Assembly: GCA_022651245.1 (NCBI GenBank)
Contig: JALCQM010000021.1
Coordinates: 1 to 51,979, forward strand
DNA length: 51,979 nt
Reading direction: 5' to 3'
Source: Lactobacillus sp.
GTDB lineage: Bacteria > Bacillota > Bacilli > Lactobacillales > Lactobacillaceae
Below are positions 31,274 to 39,451 of this stretch, piece by piece (position 1 is the stretch's first letter; every line of letters begins with the position of its first letter). The notes below the pieces were generated by a model. It had not been told where the DNA came from. It searched no databases and saw only the letters and a list, made by a program, of their open reading frames with translations. The position numbers and the translations under genes are program-made.

Positions 31274-32726
31274 GCAACCGTTCTTGACCCGACTTGCAGA
31301 ATCTGAAAAAGATCATTTCATGCAAGCGGCCGTGGCCAAAGCGCAAGATGCGCAATGGGACAAGCGGACCGCAGCGCGACAAGACCTTGGCAACTGGGCG
31401 CAGTGGCGCGAATTAGCCGAACAGATTCGCCAACACGTGGTCCGGTATTTGCCCGATTACCTAGAAGAATTCGCCGATAACGTAGAAGCCCGTGGTGGCC
31501 ACGTTTTCTTCGCCAAGACGGATGACGAAGCGGCGGATTATATCAAGCAGATCGCTATCGACAAAGGGGCCCAGCACGTGGTCAAATCCAAGTCGATGGT
31601 GACCACCGAAATCGACTTGGATAAGAAATTACTCGAGATTCCTGGGATGTCGGTGCTTGAATCCGACCTCGCCGAATTCATTTTGGAAGAAGACGACTTC
31701 GACGAACCGACGCACATCGTCTTCCCGACGTTACACAAAAATCGCGACCAGATCCGCGAAATTTTCCACAACAAGCTCGGCTACGACGGCGACAACGATC
31801 CCCAACACCTCGCGCGTTTTGCCCGCAAGTATCTGCGCGCCTCGTTCTTACAGGCGGACTTAGGTGTGACCGGGTGTAACTTCGCCATTGCCGACTCCGG
31901 GATGATCAACCTGGTCACCAATGAAGGCAATGCCGATTTGGTCATGGCGATCCCGAAGACCCAAGTCGTCGTGATGGGGATGGAGCGTCTGGTGCCGAGC
32001 CTCAAAGAAGCCGAGGTGTTGGACCAAATGCTGTCGCGCTCGGCTGTTGGCCAGAAGCTGACCAGCTACGCGACTTTCGCCGGCCGCCAAGTCGACGGCG
32101 AAAGTGATGGGCCTGAAGATTTCTACGTCGTGATCGTCGATAACGGCCGTAGCAACGCCTTAGGTGGCGACTTCGAATCCGTCTTACAATGCATCCGTTG
32201 CGGGGCTTGCCTGAACGTCTGCCCGGTTTACCGGCACATTGGCGGCCACGGCTACGGCTCGATCTACCCAGGGCCGATCGGTGCCGTCTTATCACCCGTC
32301 TTGCGCGGCTACAAAGAATTTGGCGACTTACCATTCGCCTCTAGCCTCTGCGGCGCCTGCAGCGAAACCTGCCCGGTCAAGATCCCGCTACACAAGTTAC
32401 TGATCAAGCACCGTGAAGTCATGGAAAATCAACTGCACATGGACCACTCGTTCAACAACGTGCTGATGAAAGGTATCGGGGTGGCAACCGGCACGCCCGC
32501 AATGTTCCGCATGGCCATGGGCGTTGACCACGCCATGTTTGGGCCCCTTTCTAAACAAGCCCCGATCTCGACAGAAAACTTCATCAACCACGGCGGCTTC
32601 GTAAAGAGCGCCCCATCGCTGGCCAAAGGTTGGACAGATGTCCGCGACCTCCCAAGACCACCAAAACACGACGAAAACTTCCGCGCATGGTTCAAAAAAC
32701 ACAAGAGCGAAGCAAGCCGGTCTTAG
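31254..32726 (+). CDS. lutB: lactate utilization protein LutB (ferredoxin-type Fe-S protein)
   Basis: A 490-aa protein with an N-terminal LUD domain and a C-terminal two-cluster ferredoxin domain, CIRCGACLNVCPVY and CGACSETCPVKIPL. The ATG at 31254 follows GGAGGTGG and overlaps lutA by 20 bases. The last residues, KSEASRS, and the stop codon are encoded by the beginning of a hairpin repeat (GAGCGAAGCAAGCCGG, starting at 32705), so insertion of that element probably replaced the native C-terminus. Confidence 0.94.
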   Translation: MPIKTSEQPFLTRLAESEKDHFMQAAVAKAQDAQWDKRTAARQDLGNWAQWRELAEQIRQHVVRYLPDYLEEFADNVEARGGHVFFAKTDDEAADYIKQIAIDKGAQHVVKSKSMVTTEIDLDKKLLEIPGMSVLESDLAEFILEEDDFDEPTHIVFPTLHKNRDQIREIFHNKLGYDGDNDPQHLARFARKYLRASFLQADLGVTGCNFAIADSGMINLVTNEGNADLVMAIPKTQVVVMGMERLVPSLKEAEVLDQMLSRSAVGQKLTSYATFAGRQVDGESDGPEDFYVVIVDNGRSNALGGDFESVLQCIRCGACLNVCPVYRHIGGHGYGSIYPGPIGAVLSPVLRGYKEFGDLPFASSLCGACSETCPVKIPLHKLLIKHREVMENQLHMDHSFNNVLMKGIGVATGTPAMFRMAMGVDHAMFGPLSKQAPISTENFINHGGFVKSAPSLAKGWTDVRDLPRPPKHDENFRAWFKKHKSEASRS

Positions 32727-32817
32727 GGGTGTGGGTAAGACGGCGTGACGCGTTATGGCGCAGCCATAGCGTGGCGCGACGGCTTATCCGCGACCCCGTT
32801 GGCTTGCGCAGCTCGAT
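32703..32817 (+). repeat. long-hairpin element fused to the end of lutB
   Basis: Starts GAGCGAAGCAAGCC at 32705, inside lutB, and ends GGCTTGCGCAGCTCGAT. The apical stem is GTTATGGC-GCA-GCCATAGC, a compensatory variant of GGTTCGGC-GACA-GCCGGAGC seen in other copies. The lutB stop codon (TAG) lies in the TCTTAGGGG segment after the first helix. Confidence 0.85.
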
Positions 32818-32824
32818 GACAACC

Positions 32825-32913
32825 AAGAGCGAAGCAAGCCGTCCTTAGCAATGTGGGTAAGGCAGCGTGGGTGCGTACCGGCAGCCGGTACGTGACCGCG
32901 ACGACTTACACGC
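32825..32913 (+). repeat. 3'-truncated long-hairpin element
   Basis: Begins GAGCGAAGCAAGCC at 32827 and keeps the core GTGGGTAAGGCAGC...CGACTTACACGCAAG with the apex ACCGGC-AGCC-GGTACG, but lacks the usual TTGGCTTGCGCAGCTCGAC end. It lies between lutB and lutC. Confidence 0.7.
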
Positions 32914-32967
32914 AAGCTTACCGCTCACCGAACCAAATCAGCCCAGCTGATGTTAGGAGGAGAGACT

Positions 32968-33666
32968 ATGACTGAACGTGAAGCTTTTTTAGACAGTCTA
33001 GCGACCGCGGCTAAACGCCCGCGGCACCAACTTAAAGATCATCCATTCAAACCACTCAATGATTTACCAGACACCACGTTAGCAACACTCAACGACGACG
33101 ACTTGTTTGCTTTGGCTAAGACCAGCAGCGAAGCCGTCCACGTTGACTTTCAAACCACAACCAAGGCCACTTTGCCGCAAGCCCTCGACGCCTTTTTAAC
33201 CGCTAAAGAGGCCAAGACGCCGCTGTTACCGACCAGCGAACGCTTCAGTGAGTACGGCCTAGAAAGCTGGCGCGATCAGCTGACCCCGACCCCTAGCTTT
33301 TGGGTGCCTGGAGCCGGACGGGAGGCCAACATCGACACTGCCAGTCACGCCGATGCCGCGATCGGGTTCGCGGACTACCTGCTGGCGGAATCCGGCACGA
33401 TTACCATCGCCACCACCCCTGGTCAAGGTCGGGCGTTCCACTTCCTGCCGACGCATTATTTGGCCGTGATCAAGAAGAGCGCCATTTTGAGCCGCTCACG
33501 CCAGGCGATGTACCGCTATGAAAAAGCCTTCGCCGACGGTAGCCTGACCACATCAAACATCAATTTCATCACCGGCCCATCGAACTCCGGTGACATTGAA
33601 ATGGTTTTGATCGTTGGCGTGCACGGGCCACTAGACATGACCTATCTCGTCGTCACCGATATGTAA
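32968..33666 (+). CDS. lutC: lactate utilization protein LutC
   Basis: A 232-aa LUD-domain protein, the third part of the LutABC complex. Typical segments are SASHADAAIGFADYLLAESG-like text (TASHADAAIGFADYLLAES) and SNSGDIEMVLIVGVHGP at the C-terminus. The ATG at 32968 follows AGGAGGAG. It is separated from lutB by 240 bases holding two hairpin elements, where most lut operons are tightly packed. Confidence 0.92.
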   Translation: MTEREAFLDSLATAAKRPRHQLKDHPFKPLNDLPDTTLATLNDDDLFALAKTSSEAVHVDFQTTTKATLPQALDAFLTAKEAKTPLLPTSERFSEYGLESWRDQLTPTPSFWVPGAGREANIDTASHADAAIGFADYLLAESGTITIATTPGQGRAFHFLPTHYLAVIKKSAILSRSRQAMYRYEKAFADGSLTTSNINFITGPSNSGDIEMVLIVGVHGPLDMTYLVVTDM

Positions 33667-33691
33667 AAAAGCCGCCAATTGGCGGTTTTTT
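33665..33691 (+). terminator. terminator-like hairpin between lutC and narK
   Basis: AAAAAAG-CCGCC-AATT-GGCGG-TTTTTT begins at the lutC stop and ends only 24 bases before the narK ATG. No promoter fits in the gap, so it may be a partial terminator that attenuates narK. Confidence 0.7.
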
Positions 33692-33715
33692 CGGACTTCT
33701 TTGGAGGAATTTCCT

Positions 33716-34903
33716 ATGACAGTAGCAGATAAGGCGCCGAATCGGTTCAATGCGACGATGGCGTTGATCATGGGGACGTTAGCCATGATGGGCTGTTTCA
33801 TGGCCTGGTCAAGCTTTGCCCCACTGGCGGCGCAGATCGCCAAGACCTTTTCCCTTTCCGTGTCTCAACGCACATTATTGCTTGCGACACCGGTATTATT
33901 GGGCTCGATCCTACGTATTCCCGTGGGCATTTTTTCTGATCGTTATGGCGGCAAAAAGGTCTACATCATCTTAATGCTCTTCGTTTTGATCCCCCTATTT
34001 TTGGTCCCGCGGGTCCACTCCTTCGGCTTGCTGCTGTTTGTCGCGTTGCTGTTGGGGATGAGCGGCACGTCTTTTGCCGTCGGGATCTCGTATGTGTCCG
34101 TGTGGTTTCCGCCCGAGCGCCAAGGCTTGGTCCTCGGGATCGCCAGTCTCGGCAACTTAGGCAATGCCATTTCCGCGCTGACTTTGCCGCGGATCGCGCA
34201 GCACTGGGACTTCACCATGGTGTACAACTTCTTGATCGGTGTCTTGCTGGTTTTGATCGTGATCTTCGCCATTTTTTGCAAAGAGATGCCGGTCAACAAA
34301 AATAAGTCATTCAAAGATTCCTTGGCCGTTGCCAAGGACGTGAACACCTGGTACCTGTCCTTATTCTACGCACTGACCTTCGGCTTGTTCATGTCGTTCA
34401 GTAACTTGACCCCGACCATGCTCGGCTCGCTGTTCAAAATGTCCCCAGTCGACGCCGGACTGTGGGCCGCCGCTTTCGGCGCAATGTGCACCATCGTGCG
34501 GCCGGTCGGCGGGGTGTTATCCGACAAGTTTCGCCCGATGGCTTTACTGCAATGGGTCCTGATCGGGATCGGCGTATTTGCCTTGGAACTTAGCGGCACG
34601 CTCGGCGCGATGCTGCCCTTCGAACTCGGATTGGTCATGATCGGCGTGATCGCCGGGTTAGGTAACGGGATCATCTTCAAAATGGTGCCTTACGTGTCAA
34701 AAGGGAACACCGGGGCCGTGACCGGCTTCGTCGGCGCAATCGGCGGCTTAGGCGGTTACTTCCCGCCGATCTTGCTGGGTGTGATCCAGCAGGCAACTGG
34801 GAGCTACACGCTCGGGTTGGTGTTGCTCGCCGTATTCGCCGGCTTGTGCTGGCTGGTTTTATGGCGCAACTTCATCCGCGGTGGGTCACACATCGTTCAA
34901 TAA
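33716..34903 (+). CDS. narK: NarK/NasA-type nitrate/nitrite MFS transporter
   Basis: A 395-aa MFS protein with 12 hydrophobic segments. The first half has the FSDRYGGKKVY loop and GISYVSVWFPPERQGLVLG, a nitrate-porter signature; the second half contains GNGIIFKMVPYVSKGNTGAV, the second nitrate signature. It moves nitrate in or exchanges it for nitrite. The ATG at 33716 follows GGAGGA. It lies directly behind lutC and is convergent with the cytochrome b5-like gene, completing the nitrate locus from the left. Confidence 0.9.
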   Translation: MTVADKAPNRFNATMALIMGTLAMMGCFMAWSSFAPLAAQIAKTFSLSVSQRTLLLATPVLLGSILRIPVGIFSDRYGGKKVYIILMLFVLIPLFLVPRVHSFGLLLFVALLLGMSGTSFAVGISYVSVWFPPERQGLVLGIASLGNLGNAISALTLPRIAQHWDFTMVYNFLIGVLLVLIVIFAIFCKEMPVNKNKSFKDSLAVAKDVNTWYLSLFYALTFGLFMSFSNLTPTMLGSLFKMSPVDAGLWAAAFGAMCTIVRPVGGVLSDKFRPMALLQWVLIGIGVFALELSGTLGAMLPFELGLVMIGVIAGLGNGIIFKMVPYVSKGNTGAVTGFVGAIGGLGGYFPPILLGVIQQATGSYTLGLVLLAVFAGLCWLVLWRNFIRGGSHIVQ

Positions 34904-34930
34904 GCAGGTCAGCTTGACCGTCAAATTCAA

Positions 34931-34982
34931 AAACGGCCCCTCGCAAACCTTTCAACACAGGTTTTGCGAGGGGCCATTTTTT
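34931..34982. terminator. strong bidirectional terminator
   Basis: GGCCCCTCGCAAACCT pairs with AGGTTTTGCGAGGGGCC with T runs on both strands, between narK and the convergent cytochrome b5-like gene. Confidence 0.85.
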
Positions 34983-34989
34983 GGGGCAC

Positions 34990-35220
34990 TTAAGCCAAGA
35001 CTCCGACACGCGGGAGCTTCTTCAAAACGCCTTTGCCGTGTGGCGAGTGTAAGATCGCTTGCGACACATCGTTGCCGGCGGTATTGCCATGATGCTTGCC
35101 GCCAGCCCAAGGGTCGACGTGCGAAACGTCATAAACGACGCCATCGACCGCAACATACGCGGCGCGCCCGTCTTGACCATCATATTGCTTCAATTCGTCT
35201 AAGGTGAATGTCTTCTCCAT
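34990..35220 (-). CDS. cytochrome b5-like heme-binding domain protein
   Basis: A 76-aa protein consisting of one cytochrome b5 domain. It starts FTLDELKQYDGQDG, continues YVAVDGVVYDVSHV, and has WAGGKHHGNTAGND, where HHG stands near the usual HPGG heme motif, with a second possible axial histidine in ILHSPHGKG. There is no signal peptide or membrane anchor. GGAAG precedes the ATG. It sits beyond moaD on the same strand, separated by 122 bases. A link to nitrate reduction is suggested by position only. Confidence 0.82.
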   Translation of the reverse strand: MEKTFTLDELKQYDGQDGRAAYVAVDGVVYDVSHVDPWAGGKHHGNTAGNDVSQAILHSPHGKGVLKKLPRVGVLA

Positions 35221-35247
35221 ATGTGTCTTCCTTTCTTAAAAAACGTC

Positions 35248-35260
35248 GCAGTTCAACTGC
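35248..35260. promoter_or_regulatory. palindrome upstream of the cytochrome b5-like gene
   Basis: GCAGTTCAACTGC is a perfect 6-bp inverted repeat around one base, 28 bp upstream of the start codon. It could be an operator or a leader hairpin. Confidence 0.35.
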
Positions 35261-35342
35261 TTTAAGCATACGCTTTAAATTGTGCGCAATACACCCCAAA
35301 TAACTGCCGTCATCATTGGTCATTTATGCGGCGGGACCGCGA

Positions 35343-35579
35343 TCAGCCACCAGATACCGGTGGAATTAAGGCTACTTCTGCGGTGGCGGTGAATTGTTGT
35401 TCATCCGTCGCATAATCTTGATCGACGGCCACGACGCTTTGCGCGATCAGCTCCGCATACGCCGGGTATGCCGCAGCCAAAGCTGCCTTAAGCGTGGCTG
35501 CTGTCGCTGGCATGGCCACGGTCACGGTGACTTGCTCGCCGAGTTCTTCAGCCAGTAATGAAAATAATTGGACGTTCAA
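35343..35579 (-). CDS. moaD: molybdopterin synthase small subunit MoaD
   Basis: A 78-aa ubiquitin-fold sulfur carrier ending in the required Gly-Gly (LIPPVSGG), which is activated by MoeB and then donates sulfur for dithiolene formation with MoaE. The start overlaps the moaE stop by four bases. It is the last gene of the tightly packed nar minus-strand operon. Confidence 0.92.
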   Translation of the reverse strand: MNVQLFSLLAEELGEQVTVTVAMPATAATLKAALAAAYPAYAELIAQSVVAVDQDYATDEQQFTATAEVALIPPVSGG

Positions 35580-35986
35580 TCTTCAAGCCCCCCAAAACGG
35601 ATCTTATCCGTATCGTATTCTTTCTTCCAAATCGGCACTGTTTGCTTCAACTGATCGATTAATTCACGGCAGGCGGCAAACGCCTCCGCCCGGTGTGGGG
35701 CGGCTACACCGATAAAGACGGCCAGATCGCACAATTCCAAATGCCCCACTCGGTGCGCCATCACCACCTTGAAGCCCTGCGCTTGGTACGGCGCGGCTAG
35801 CTTCTGCATTTCTTTGAGCGCCATCGGTCGGTAAGCCGTATAATCAATCGCCGTGGTTTCCACGTCGCCGGTCATCTGGCGCACCGTGCCGATGAAGATA
35901 TCGATCCCGCCATACTGCGGGGCGATCAGTTGTTGCGTCAACGCCGCCGCGTCTAGCGGCTGCTCTGAGAGCATAATGTCTGCCAT
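35576..35986 (-). CDS. moaE: molybdopterin synthase catalytic subunit MoaE
   Basis: A 136-aa catalytic subunit that inserts sulfur into precursor Z. Family segments are FIGTVRQMTGD, the AHRVGHLELCDLAVFIGVAA core, and PIWKKEYD at the end with the catalytic lysines. GGAGAGG precedes the ATG, one base after the binding-protein stop. Confidence 0.94.
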   Translation of the reverse strand: MADIMLSEQPLDAAALTQQLIAPQYGGIDIFIGTVRQMTGDVETTAIDYTAYRPMALKEMQKLAAPYQAQGFKVVMAHRVGHLELCDLAVFIGVAAPHRAEAFAACRELIDQLKQTVPIWKKEYDTDKIRFGGLED

Positions 35987-35987
35987 G

Positions 35988-37019
35988 CTACTTCGCCACC
36001 TCTCCGGCCAAGATCGTCTTGATTTGACTGGTCGTCAGCTGCTGACCAAAAAACTTCTGGTAGAACGCCTTGGCTTTGGTGGTCATGTTAACGTCCTTGG
36101 TTAGCTCCGGATGCAACTTCTTGGCCGCCCACCAAATTTGCAAGTCGGCTTCCGCGCTGTACCGATCCCAGGCAAACAAACCGATCGGATTGCCATAGAC
36201 CCGCTTATTTTTGACCGCCGTTAGGTGCTTGAACCGGGAATCTTTTTGGAACGCGGCCAAAGCCTTGGCGCTTGTGGTACTGCCAACGATGATCACGTCA
36301 GGATCGGCCTTGACGATCGCCTCGGGGGTCACGGTCAACATATTACCTGCCTCAGTGATCGCATTTTGCCCACCGGCGATTTTAATCCATTCGTCTGGAA
36401 TCGTTTTGGTGCCATCGACCTTGGTCAAATCGGCCAGGCCCACCACATGCAACACGCTCGGTGTGGTTTTAGCAGCGGCGGTCTTGTCCTTGACGCTTTG
36501 AACATCCTTCTTGAACTGGGCGTTATAGGCCTTCGCTTCGGCCTTGGCTGCCTTGGTGTTCAAGACGTTCGCGGTCAAGGTGATGCTTTTGCGCATGTCT
36601 GGTAAGGTTTGAAACATCGCGTTGATCGTCGGTAACTTGGCCTTGCGCAGCGTCGTCACTTGGGCCGGTGACGAGGAGATCACGACGTCTGGGTCTGCCT
36701 TTAACAACGTCTCGATTTGCACGTCACTCCCGGCAAACGGGACTGCTTGGCGCTTCAAAGACGGGTACAGGCTGGTCAACAAGGCGTTATCATGGATCAA
36801 TTGGGTCGTCGCCACGATCGTATCGGCGCCACCGAGCATCACCACGATCGGGTTCGACGCGTGCCACAGGTCGGCGACTTTGGTGACTTTGGTCGGCACC
36901 TTGACCTTATCGCCTGCCATATCCGTCACCGTATGGGTCTTTGTTGCCGCGTTAACGGGTTGGGCGGCGAGACCTAAACTCACCAGCGCCACTGCGATCA
37001 GAACTGACTTTTTGAACAC
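35988..37019 (-). CDS. FecB/BtuF-type ABC binding protein, probably for molybdate (MolA-like)
   Basis: A 343-aa secreted protein with a signal peptide ending near AQPVNAA (residue ~25) but no lipobox cysteine. It has the two-lobe helical-backbone fold of the siderophore/B12/MolA cluster; LLKADPDVVISSS and IVKADPDVIIVGS mark the lobes. GLFAWDRYSAEADLQIWWA near the C-terminus resembles the ligand region of MolA-type proteins. Its place inside the nar/moa operon supports molybdate; heme or iron uptake remains possible. The start overlaps the ATPase gene by 22 bases. Confidence 0.78.
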   Translation of the reverse strand: MFKKSVLIAVALVSLGLAAQPVNAATKTHTVTDMAGDKVKVPTKVTKVADLWHASNPIVVMLGGADTIVATTQLIHDNALLTSLYPSLKRQAVPFAGSDVQIETLLKADPDVVISSSPAQVTTLRKAKLPTINAMFQTLPDMRKSITLTANVLNTKAAKAEAKAYNAQFKKDVQSVKDKTAAAKTTPSVLHVVGLADLTKVDGTKTIPDEWIKIAGGQNAITEAGNMLTVTPEAIVKADPDVIIVGSTTSAKALAAFQKDSRFKHLTAVKNKRVYGNPIGLFAWDRYSAEADLQIWWAAKKLHPELTKDVNMTTKAKAFYQKFFGQQLTTSQIKTILAGEVAK

Positions 37020-37795
37020 AACTCTTCCACTCCTTCGATGAGAAAAACGCGGCGCTGCCCATATTGGGTGACCGCGATGGGGGTCTGGTAGATGGCACTT
37101 AAGCGCGTGGCACTCAGCTCACTGGTCGCCAGCTGCACCACTTGCTGGTGCTGGATGATCGCAATCGAGTCTGCGATCAAGGTCGCCTGATTGGGGTCGT
37201 GCGTCGTGACGACGATCGTTTTACCGTCGTGCTTGAGCGCTTTCAACAGTTGCATGACCAACCGCTGGTTCTTGAGGTCTAGCGCCGCCGTGGGTTCATC
37301 GAGGACCACCACCTGGGCGGCTTGGACCAAAGCCGCGGCAATCATCACCAATTGGCGCTGCCCACCTGATAAAGTGGCCACACTGGCCGCCGCGTAATCG
37401 CCCATCCCCACCCGCGCCAAGGCGGCGGCAACGCATTGGCGGTCAGCGGCATCCGGCTGGCCGAACACCCCGTGATGCGCCACGCGCCCGAGCAGTAGGT
37501 AATCTTGCACGCTAAGCGTACTGCGATGCCGACCGCTTTGGGCCACGATCGCGAGGCGTGTGGCGCGTTGGCGGGCCGTCAAAGTCGCCAGGTCAACGCC
37601 AGCGACTTGCACTTGGCCAGCGCTTGGCTGTAAGCGCCCGGTCAAACACCCCAGTAGCGTACTTTTACCCACACCGTTAGGCCCGAGTAGCACTAAAATG
37701 TGCCCTTTTGGCACCGCTAAGGTCGCGTCGGTGAACAACGGCGCCTGCTTCGGATAGGCAAACGTCAGGTTGGTTGCGGCTAATTCATAGTCCAA
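36998..37795 (-). CDS. ABC transporter ATP-binding protein (FecE/MolC-like)
   Basis: A 265-aa ATPase with Walker A GPNGVGKSTL, signature LSGGQRQLVMIAAAL, Walker B VVLDEPTAALD and the H-loop VVTTHDP. It belongs to the FecE/BtuD subgroup and energises the adjacent FecCD permease. It overlaps both neighbours, showing one operon with nar. Confidence 0.9.
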   Translation of the reverse strand: MDYELAATNLTFAYPKQAPLFTDATLAVPKGHILVLLGPNGVGKSTLLGCLTGRLQPSAGQVQVAGVDLATLTARQRATRLAIVAQSGRHRSTLSVQDYLLLGRVAHHGVFGQPDAADRQCVAAALARVGMGDYAAASVATLSGGQRQLVMIAAALVQAAQVVVLDEPTAALDLKNQRLVMQLLKALKHDGKTIVVTTHDPNQATLIADSIAIIQHQQVVQLATSELSATRLSAIYQTPIAVTQYGQRRVFLIEGVEELCSKSQF

Positions 37796-38756
37796 GCGGT
37801 TGCCTCCTCACTAAGATCACGATCAACACCGGTACCCCAATGAACCCCGTGATGATACTCAACGGGATATCGTTGACTGAGACACTACGCGCAAACGTAT
37901 CCGCTACCGCCAACAAGGCCGCCCCTACCACCGCCGTGAGCGGCAAAACGCGCCGGTTGTCACTGCCGACAAGGCTACGCGCCAAGTGCGGCACGATCAG
38001 CCCGATCCAACCGATCTCGCCACACAAGCACACGGAAGCGGCGGTCAATAAGGTCGCCGCCACGACCATCGCGGTGCGGTTGGCGCGCGGTGACAGCCCC
38101 AAGGCGCGCACCGCATCGTCGTCTAACGTCAACGCGTTCAACCGCCACCGTGCGGCGATCAAGAAGCCGCCGGCCACTAAGAGCACCGGGGCAATCACGA
38201 ACAAGGTGGTCGCATCGACCTTCGCAAAACTCCCGAGCTCCCAAAAGACGATGCTTTGTAGCTGGTCTTCCGGGTCTGCCACATACTTGATCACCCCTAG
38301 GCAGCTCGTTGCCAAGCCACCGGCAATCATCCCCGCCAATACCAACGTCAGCGTCTGCCCTTGCGGCAGTAGTCGGCTCAAGGCCAGCGTCAGCGTAACC
38401 GTCGCCAACCCACTGCCAAATGCGGCCACCTCAATAGCCCATAATGGCCACCCGCACAAAATGGCGAAGGCCGCCCCGACGCTTGCGCCGGTGGCGACCC
38501 CTAAAACATTTGGGCTGGCTAAGCCGTTGGCAAATACCGCCTGATACGTGGCCCCAGCCATACTAAGGCTAGCGCCGACTAAGACCACCGCGAGGAGGCG
38601 GACAACGCGCATCGTGACCACCACGCCTTGCGGGCTTTGTAGCGTCCCTAACGCCTGGAGCATTTGACTCGGTGTCAAAGCATAGTTGCCCACGCACAAA
38701 GACACCCCGCCAACGAGCACTAATAAGGCCAGCGCCACGCCCATTTGACGCCGCAT
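37785..38756 (-). CDS. FecCD-family ABC permease (MolB-like)
   Basis: A 323-aa permease with nine or ten hydrophobic segments. Hallmarks of FecCD/BtuC are GASLSMAGATYQAVFANGLA, then LGVATGASVGAA and the C-terminal IGWIGLIVPHLAR. It transports the ligand of the neighbouring binding protein, most likely molybdate. The ATG overlaps the narI stop. Confidence 0.9.
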   Translation of the reverse strand: MRRQMGVALALLVLVGGVSLCVGNYALTPSQMLQALGTLQSPQGVVVTMRVVRLLAVVLVGASLSMAGATYQAVFANGLASPNVLGVATGASVGAAFAILCGWPLWAIEVAAFGSGLATVTLTLALSRLLPQGQTLTLVLAGMIAGGLATSCLGVIKYVADPEDQLQSIVFWELGSFAKVDATTLFVIAPVLLVAGGFLIAARWRLNALTLDDDAVRALGLSPRANRTAMVVAATLLTAASVCLCGEIGWIGLIVPHLARSLVGSDNRRVLPLTAVVGAALLAVADTFARSVSVNDIPLSIITGFIGVPVLIVILVRRQPLGL

Positions 38757-39451
38757 CAGCCCTCGATCCGCGGCTTACGCCGGTAGACGATGAACCGCCG
38801 ATAGAGGTATTGATAAGGCAAGGCGATCGCGTGAATCAAGCGGGTGTACGGAAAGAACATAAAGATCAAAAACCCGACAAACACGTGGATCTTAAACAGC
38901 GTCGGCACGTTCAGCATCAAATGCCAGTCCGGTTGCAAGACCCAAATCTGCCGAAACCAAATCGCCAAGCTCGTGCGGTAATTGAAGCTGGGATTCAGTG
39001 GCCCGGCAATGAAACTCGAGCACATGCCCAAAATCATTTCCGTCAGCAAACTCAAGTTGACGATCAAATCAGACAGGCTACTCATCGCAAACACCCGCTT
39101 GTTGGTAAAGCGGCGGAAGGTCAAGATCAGCATCCCCACCAGCGCCAATACGCCGGCGATGCCCCCCATGACCATCGCAAACACGTGGTATTGCTCATTG
39201 GAGATCCCCAACCCATCGGTCCACGCCTTGGGGATGATGATCCCGGCGACATGGCCGAAAAACACCATGATAATCCCAATATGAAAGCAGATCGACCCAA
39301 TGATCAGCTGCTTGCGCTCCATGATCTCACTAGACTTCGCCGTGATCTGATACGGGAACCACTTGAACCGCACGATGATCCCGATGAAAAAAGACGCGAG
39401 CGCTAGGTACGGATAGATCGTCCATAAGAAAAACTGTAGCACATTCCCCAT
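38756..39451 (-). CDS. narI: nitrate reductase gamma subunit NarI (cytochrome b)
   Basis: A 231-aa membrane anchor with five hydrophobic segments. It carries two b-type hemes and takes electrons from menaquinol for NarGH. Histidines in FHIGIIMVFFGHVAG and the later HVFVGFLIF and LIHAIALPY segments are the expected heme ligands. It follows narJ immediately. Lactobacilli depend on outside heme and usually quinone, and no such biosynthesis genes are visible here. Confidence 0.94.
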   Translation of the reverse strand: MGNVLQFFLWTIYPYLALASFFIGIIVRFKWFPYQITAKSSEIMERKQLIIGSICFHIGIIMVFFGHVAGIIIPKAWTDGLGISNEQYHVFAMVMGGIAGVLALVGMLILTFRRFTNKRVFAMSSLSDLIVNLSLLTEMILGMCSSFIAGPLNPSFNYRTSLAIWFRQIWVLQPDWHLMLNVPTLFKIHVFVGFLIFMFFPYTRLIHAIALPYQYLYRRFIVYRRKPRIEG

